From contig JAKOGI010001572.1 of assembly GCA_029747015.1 (NCBI GenBank), positions 1 to 64,000 on the forward strand: DNA of 64,000 bases, read 5' to 3'. Shown here in pieces: positions 58,719-64,000 of the stretch. Positions within the stretch are counted from its first letter, which is position 1; every line of letters begins with the position of its first letter. Origin of the DNA: Carnegiea gigantea. Its lineage: Eukaryota; Streptophyta; Magnoliopsida; Caryophyllales; Cactaceae. The notes beneath the pieces were generated by a model. The model had not been told where the DNA came from. It did not search any database and saw only the letters and a program-made list of their open reading frames with translations. The position numbers and the translations under genes are program-made.

Positions 58719-58756
58719 ATATATCTATATCTATATCCATCTATCTATCTATCTAT

Positions 58757-58837
<81 letters not shown>
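58719..58837. repeat. Compound microsatellite (ATCT)n-(AT)n-(GT)n
   Basis: A TATC run, then about 17 AT units, a GT run of about 16 units, and a TATATAGAG exit. Confidence 0.95.
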
Positions 58838-59479
58838 GAGAACCACAGAGAGAGAAAGAGAGAGATGCTTACTTCTAAGGTGATACTCGAATCTCTTGAT
58901 AGTCACCCTATCAGTCGTCCCTTCATAGATCAAGGTAGCTATGTTTGTGAATAAATTATAGATGATCCCTATATGGGGGTTGAACCCTACACTTTAAAGC
59001 TAGGTCATGCATCAACTAGATAAAAAAAAATGGGACACAAACAGTCCAGTTGGAAATAGCCTACCATGGGCCATGTTAGCCAACATAATCAGGTCGTGGA
59101 GGCATTAGAAGCATAAAATTTGTAGAAACCGAGGATCATGACTGTGTTCTAAGCAAGCTTGCTCGTCTTCTATAGTTTACGAGCAAACAATATTGCAAAC
59201 ATGGATGAACTGCCTTTCTTATAGGTTCTTATGCGATTCTTGGGGGCTCTTAGCTCCTTACACCATTCTTCATCCATTTGCAAGGGCACTTGGGTTTGTT
59301 GCGCCAAAATCTACACAATCTCATCAAAAACACCAAACTAGAGTGTAAAGCATGAAAGGGGTAAAAAGCACTCCATGTGTGCCAACCCTCCCCCTTCCCC
59401 CTAAAAAAATTGATAACCAAATACCCACAAAATCCTATACGAATGTTGCACACGTCATAACATCAATAAACTTCTCAAA

Positions 59480-61180
59480 ATGTGTCATATGCAAATCATG
59501 CTCCTCAAAGATGACTAAGTCATGTTGTTTGTAGTTATCCATCAAGTGAAGTATGAATTGGTTTCTAAACGACTTTATGATTCCTTGAAGTAAGTGTGTG
59601 TTGATAGCTCAAGAAGAAATTATAAGAAAAGCTGTGAATTTTTTTGATCTCATGTATATGATTATTGTAATAAACGTAATTTAAGTAGTATGTAACCAAC
59701 TTTAACTTAAATCTTTGATCTAATTTCATGAACATCACTCCTATACTTGTTGAACTTTCTTGACATATTAGAAGCCATACACTTGATCACCATACCTGAA
59801 AAATTTAGGGACTTGTTTAACTCAAAATTCTAATCTCACAACTATTAAGGAAAACTAGACTACAAGTGCGATACCTTTTCGTGAAAAATAATTATGTGAC
59901 ATTAGAAAATATTTTCAACTTTTCATACACTTCTTTAGCTATTTTACATTCTTTCTCTGAAGGAAAACAAGTTTAGCGCTTTTCTCCTTTAAGAGTATTA
60001 AAAATAATTACAATTAAAGCTCTTCCTAGCATAGATTATACAAAGTTCCAATGAGTTCTCATATCTAATCAAAGCTTCTTAACACTTAGGATTTAGCATT
60101 TTCAATCATCTCTTCAAATTGCTCCCTTTTTTTGGACAAGCGGGCCAAAATTGTAACATTACATATGTTGGCCAAAAATTGTAACATTACATATATTGTC
60201 AATCCCCTGCTCTATAACCTTCAATCCTTCTTTGACAACCATATCCAAGATACAAATATAATATATCTCTTGTAGTAAACCTCCTGGCAATAGAAGCCAT
60301 GTAATCCTACTTACAAATTATCCACTATGATGATTAATAATTTCCTTTTAATGTTCCAGTCATTGAAGGAATCCACAAAAATTTTTCCTAGTAGTTCCTT
60401 TGTGTGTGGAGCAAGTTTATATTGCATATTAGAATTTTTATAAGCCCTATTATTATGAATCACATCATAGAAATTTGATAATAAAATGCTCAAAAATATA
60501 ATTAACTAATATACTAATAGAAAGTTACATAAGAGTTAGTAACGACAAATCATATAAAGGGGGATTTATTGGACAAATAAAACTAAGCAATGACTAACGT
60601 AAAACCTTAATATGCAACACTGCAATACCCATGAATCATTGACAAAATGTGTTGGGGCAAACATAAAACATCTTTTTTATTATTAGAAGTCCACATATCA
60701 ATTGCAATGGCCATTTTAACATCAAGGTTTCTATAAAGCCTAGTAGTTTTCATCTCTCCACTTCACACATTTTCAACATGTCCCTTCTAATTGTGCTCCA
60801 TCATTTTAAATTAAGATTGCAATCGAAAGACAAACCTTTTAAAACCAAAATACTTTACCATAGATAAAGGATAGTAATGCAAAATGATTGCATAAATAAG
60901 CTCCCTTCTAGACACTTATTCTCAAAATGAAAAGTTTTGTAATTTCTTATCATTTATAATTAATATATGTTGTCTAATATGCAAATTCTTTCATTTAGGA
61001 CATCTTTTTAGAATGATGTATAAATGATTAGTTCATTCGTAGTTGGAGTCTTCAATTTTGCTTTATAGTGCCTACAAATAGTACACTACAACTCATTAAT
61101 ATTTTTATTTTATATGGTTTCCACACATCAGAAGTTAGTTTTCTCTTTTAGTTTTCTCTTATTATTTGACGATTCAGGAG
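59480..61180 (-). pseudogene. zf-BED hAT transposase, decayed
   Basis: Minus-strand pieces in family order: a BED-type finger with CTICRHYKAKL (61060-61110) and TNELI; YPLSMVKYFGFKRFV (60830-60895); MAIAIDMWTSNNKK (60675-60720), which holds the first catalytic Asp; APHTKELLGKIF and DWNIKRKLLIIIVDN (60314-60430) with the second Asp; VKEGLKVIEQGIDN (60193-60235); LDMRTHWNF (60030-60060); and LDQRFKLKLVTYY (59700-59745). The C-terminal dimerisation domain and the last catalytic Glu are not found. Frames change repeatedly, and a 27-bp tandem duplication (60143-60197) lies after the VDN block. No TIRs were located. Confidence 0.75.
60143..60197. repeat. Two-copy tandem repeat, 27-28-bp unit
   Basis: GGCCAAAATTGTAACATTAC plus ATATGT, then a second unit with one extra A and ATATAT. 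It lies inside the hAT remnant and adds to its frame damage. Confidence 0.9.
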
Positions 61181-63499
61181 CGGCTATAAAAATCTTTTGC
61201 TCGAACATGTTAAATAACCCTCAAAAAAACAATGTCAACAACTCTTCAAAATGAGGCATGCATAGTAATATAACTCATAAAATAATGACATGTAATACTT
61301 AAACTCATGTTATTTCAAAAACAAAATGTAACTCATCGATCAATAGTATATTGATTTCTTGCTCATGGTCTAAGTCTAAAGCTTCACCCATTGTAACTGG
61401 GCTATGGCAATATCGCACATGACTATTGTCACGCATTATTATATATAGGGCATATAAGCAATTAACTCCAAGGAAGTTAAGTTATCTATGGTATATTGGA
61501 AACAATTGAGGATCTATTAACATTTTTATTATAAAAGTTTGTAAACTACAATGTTTCGAAGTGATGGAAAGTACAATACGTTAAAGTTTGAAACACAAAG
61601 AATAGAAACAAAATTAGAGAAAAAAAATAAGAATACAACTTAAAATGTATTATCCGATCTTGCTAAAATTTCTCCATGTACGATGATTCCCTCTAGATGT
61701 AGATGGAATCATGTTGCTATTGCCTATTAACATCATTATTAGTATAATTGGAAAGTCAAACAAACATTGACAATGTAGTTTCGAATCATGTTCTCATTTA
61801 ATCTCCATGAAATTATTTTGTTGGCGCTCTTACACATAATGATGAGTATAGCACCAAAAATATTTTTGTTTACACGCACAGCCTACTAATAGCTCTATCA
61901 AATTATAACATCCGACCATCTCTTTAGCTGCGAACAATCACTCAGAACAATTGTGATGATAAAATTAATAGCCCACCAAAATATAAAAATCCAATGAAAA
62001 ATTTAAAACAATATGTGAAAATATAATCAAAGAGGAAAATCAAATCAAATTTATAAAATTAAAACTAAATATCAAAATATAATTAAATTTAAACTAAATA
62101 TAAAAGTATAACCGAATTAACAAAAACCTAAACTTTAAAAAATAAGCCCCAAAACTCTTATCCACTTACCAACCCTACAATCCCAAACCAAGGTCTGTTT
62201 AGGGATGGATAAATAGAGAGTAAAATGGAGTGACAGGAGCACATATGCTCCTCTATTTTTATTTGGAAGGCAAAATGGGAGAGCGAGGAGGAGTAAGGAG
62301 GCGTAATACTTACTTGCCATTACTCACTCCTATTTTTCATTAACTCTTATTTACTCTCCCATTCTTATTTACTCTTCACAAAACTACCAAACAAAATTCA
62401 CTTCAACTTCATCTCTTTTACTCTCATTTGCTCATACCTGTCTACCTTTCCTCCCAAAATGGATACTATGAAAATTACCCCACCATCTTATTCATCGTAA
62501 TAGTCGGACTCTAGTGACCACCAACCCTGGCAATAACATCATCATCAGAATCACCTCCCTTGTCTTTTAATATTCCTTTGTCATAATAGCCAACTGACAC
62601 CATTGTCTTCCCCAAAAATGTTCGATCACACTAACAACATCAGCAGTATCTATGCTGCAAGTTATGACAACTATAAACAACAATAATGTAATTGTTAGAA
62701 AGCCTAACCTAGATCAAAATGGGATTGGGTGATAAAGGAAGAGAAGAAAGAGAGAGTTGAATTTAGAGAATGTGAGGTACACCAATGGACAAGAGAGGTG
62801 TTACAGTACTTAACAGTGGAAGGGCAAAGGGCATGCAATCCGCCATTATTGTAGCATACTGGGAGTCATTAGTATTGCGTTGATGTAAGCTTAGGAGAAA
62901 GGAGATTGTTATGGGTCCATATGAAAGAAAAGAACCTAAGGAAGTGGGTATGTGCCTATGTGGTGCTTGTGGCTCCAAGGGTCTAAGTCATTCGTGCCTT
63001 TGGTTAAAGCAAGTCCAAGCTATGCATTATATCTTAGTTTAAAAAGTTATTTTGGGGATGAAAGTCCACGCATTACCAAATCAAAGTTCATCCCAACAAT
63101 TATGATAGCAGTCCAGAGTCTAATCCAAATAGCTTGCCAAAGTCAGTTCCAAACAAAAGTCATTGGTCTACCCAAGCCAGTCACAGACCAAAGTCAGCAG
63201 CTCACCAAAGTTTTTAGTGGTGACTTCCAAACTGCTATTAAGGGTAGTCCAAGGGACATGAATCAATTGTTGATTTCCACCATTAATACTCCATGAGATT
63301 CATCCACTGTTAAACTTCAATTCAAGGCATTCTCACTTGGGAAGCCCAAGCATAAGCATACATTTAATGGCAGAAATCATCAAAGGGGTTGAACTAGCAC
63401 TAAATAAAGCCTAGTCTTTTTATATTTATTCTTTAAGTTTTTGAATGTTTTAGCTGTTTGACCCAAAATTATGATATTTTATGCCCTTTTACTATCTAT
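61181..63499. other. Non-coding stretch
   Basis: No gene. A loosely palindromic stretch at 62185-62400 (AAATAGAGAGTAAAATGG against TTATTTACTCTCCCATT) may be a decayed MITE, with no clear target duplication. Confidence 0.45.
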
Positions 63500-64000
63500 A
63501 TTTGCTCATAATAAATTATTAGACTAGTGTTTAAAAATAACTTTTTGTTTATTTTGTAGGAATTATGAAATCTAAAAAAAATGCAAAAATAGATCAATTT
63601 GGATGCAAAAGGGGAAGAAAGAAAGGTTTTAGATCAGACTTGAACTAAGGAAGAAAAAGGAGCACACAGAGCCCAATTGACAAGGCCCACTCGCGTGCCC
63701 AATGCCGAGCCCAACCGGAAACCCAGCCTCCCTTTTCTCTTTCTCTTCTCTCCCATGCTGGCCAATTCCTTCTCTTCATGTCCTTGGCCCGACTGAGGCC
63801 TAGTTTGTGGCTTCCTCCTTCTCTCCTTTCTTTTCCCTCAGTTAAGCCGCCTTCCGTCTCTTTCGCTGGGCCTAACCCAGACGCACTCTTCCCTCCCCTC
63901 AGGCCCGTCTGCTCCTTTGTTTCACGTAATCTCCAAGCAAGCAACTCACGTGCTCCATCTTCTTCTTTTGCTCGTGATCAGACCCAGAAAATCGAGTGCC
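63500..64000 (+). repeat. Possible Athila-type LTR fragment at window edge
   Basis: The TTTTGTTTATTTTGTAGGAATT and GGATGCAAAAGGGGAAGAAAG pattern resembles U3 of Athila-type LTRs and parallels 40730-40790. It is cut by the window end, so it is not confirmed. Confidence 0.3.

Noticed and set aside
58745..58933. Minus-strand frame with HTHTHT and IYIYIY repeats
   Set aside because: Direct translation of the AT and GT microsatellite.
62185..62400. Second MITE
   Set aside because: Partial inverted similarity only, no target duplication and unclear ends; mentioned as low-confidence context, not called.
62952..63296. Plus-strand frame of 114 codons
   Set aside because: Ser/Gln-rich frame arising from loosely repeated CAAAGTCAG-type words; no domain and no splice context.
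63645..63944. Minus-strand Arg/Glu/Gly-rich frame
   Set aside because: A GC-richer LTR-like leader region; the composition reflects CTTC/CCTT-rich DNA rather than a protein.
1..64000. CRISPR array, operon, integron or phage structure
   Set aside because: No regularly spaced repeats with unique spacers and no prokaryotic gene layout; the window is plant nuclear repeat DNA.

Overview
This is nuclear DNA from a flowering plant, probably a eudicot. The evidence is AT-rich sequence, plant-type LTR retrotransposons (Ty1/copia with the wide initiator-Met primer site, Ty3/gypsy of Athila/Tat type), an RTE-type LINE tail, zf-BED hAT remnants, and a FAR1-related (FRS) gene with a FAR1 domain, a MULE-type core and a SWIM finger. 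I see no bacterial operon, CRISPR array, rRNA or tRNA gene. The species cannot be named from the sequence alone.

Layout. 0-5.6 kb is mostly non-coding and holds a 5'-truncated RTE LINE on the minus strand (1336-2055) and local duplications. 5.7-18.4 kb is a broken FRS gene: one long exon (5688-7884) with frameshifts and stops, then four short phase-0 candidate exons. Its last intron carries a complete copia element, Maximus/SIRE-like, at 8601-18180 with about 1.69-kb LTRs and a perfect TTATG target duplication. 18.4-25.9 kb is AT-rich. It holds a hAT-type MITE (22451-22760), a three-copy dispersed repeat (24.05-25.16 kb), and two minus-strand coding-like remnants I cannot name (19.2-19.5 and 20.8-21.25 kb).

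26.0-33.7 kb is a complete but decayed Ty3/gypsy element on the minus strand with a perfect GCTTT duplication. One of its LTRs contains a 724-bp cluster of very short LTR (TRIM-like) units, itself bounded by an ATTCA duplication. Removing the gypsy element mentally joins two pieces of a minus-strand coding-like exon. 34.2-38.4 kb is a heavily decayed copia element on the plus strand. 39.9-56.7 kb is a mosaic of Athila-type gypsy pieces on the plus strand: three unlike LTR regions, one gag-pol copy (46.9-51.6 kb), and two diverged copies of the extra Athila ORF (42.2-43.7 and 52.2-53.4 kb). 58-58.7 kb looks like an Athila/Tat LTR end in reverse. 59.5-61.2 kb is a zf-BED hAT transposase pseudogene on the minus strand. 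The last 2.8 kb is non-coding, with LTR-like sequence at the right edge.

No gene in the window appears fully intact. The youngest insertion is the 8.6-18.2 kb copia element, whose LTRs are about 98% identical by eye; even this copy has lost key residues. In most of the damaged sites I could inspect, the change is a C-to-T or G-to-A transition, as expected for long-term cytosine methylation of silenced repeats.
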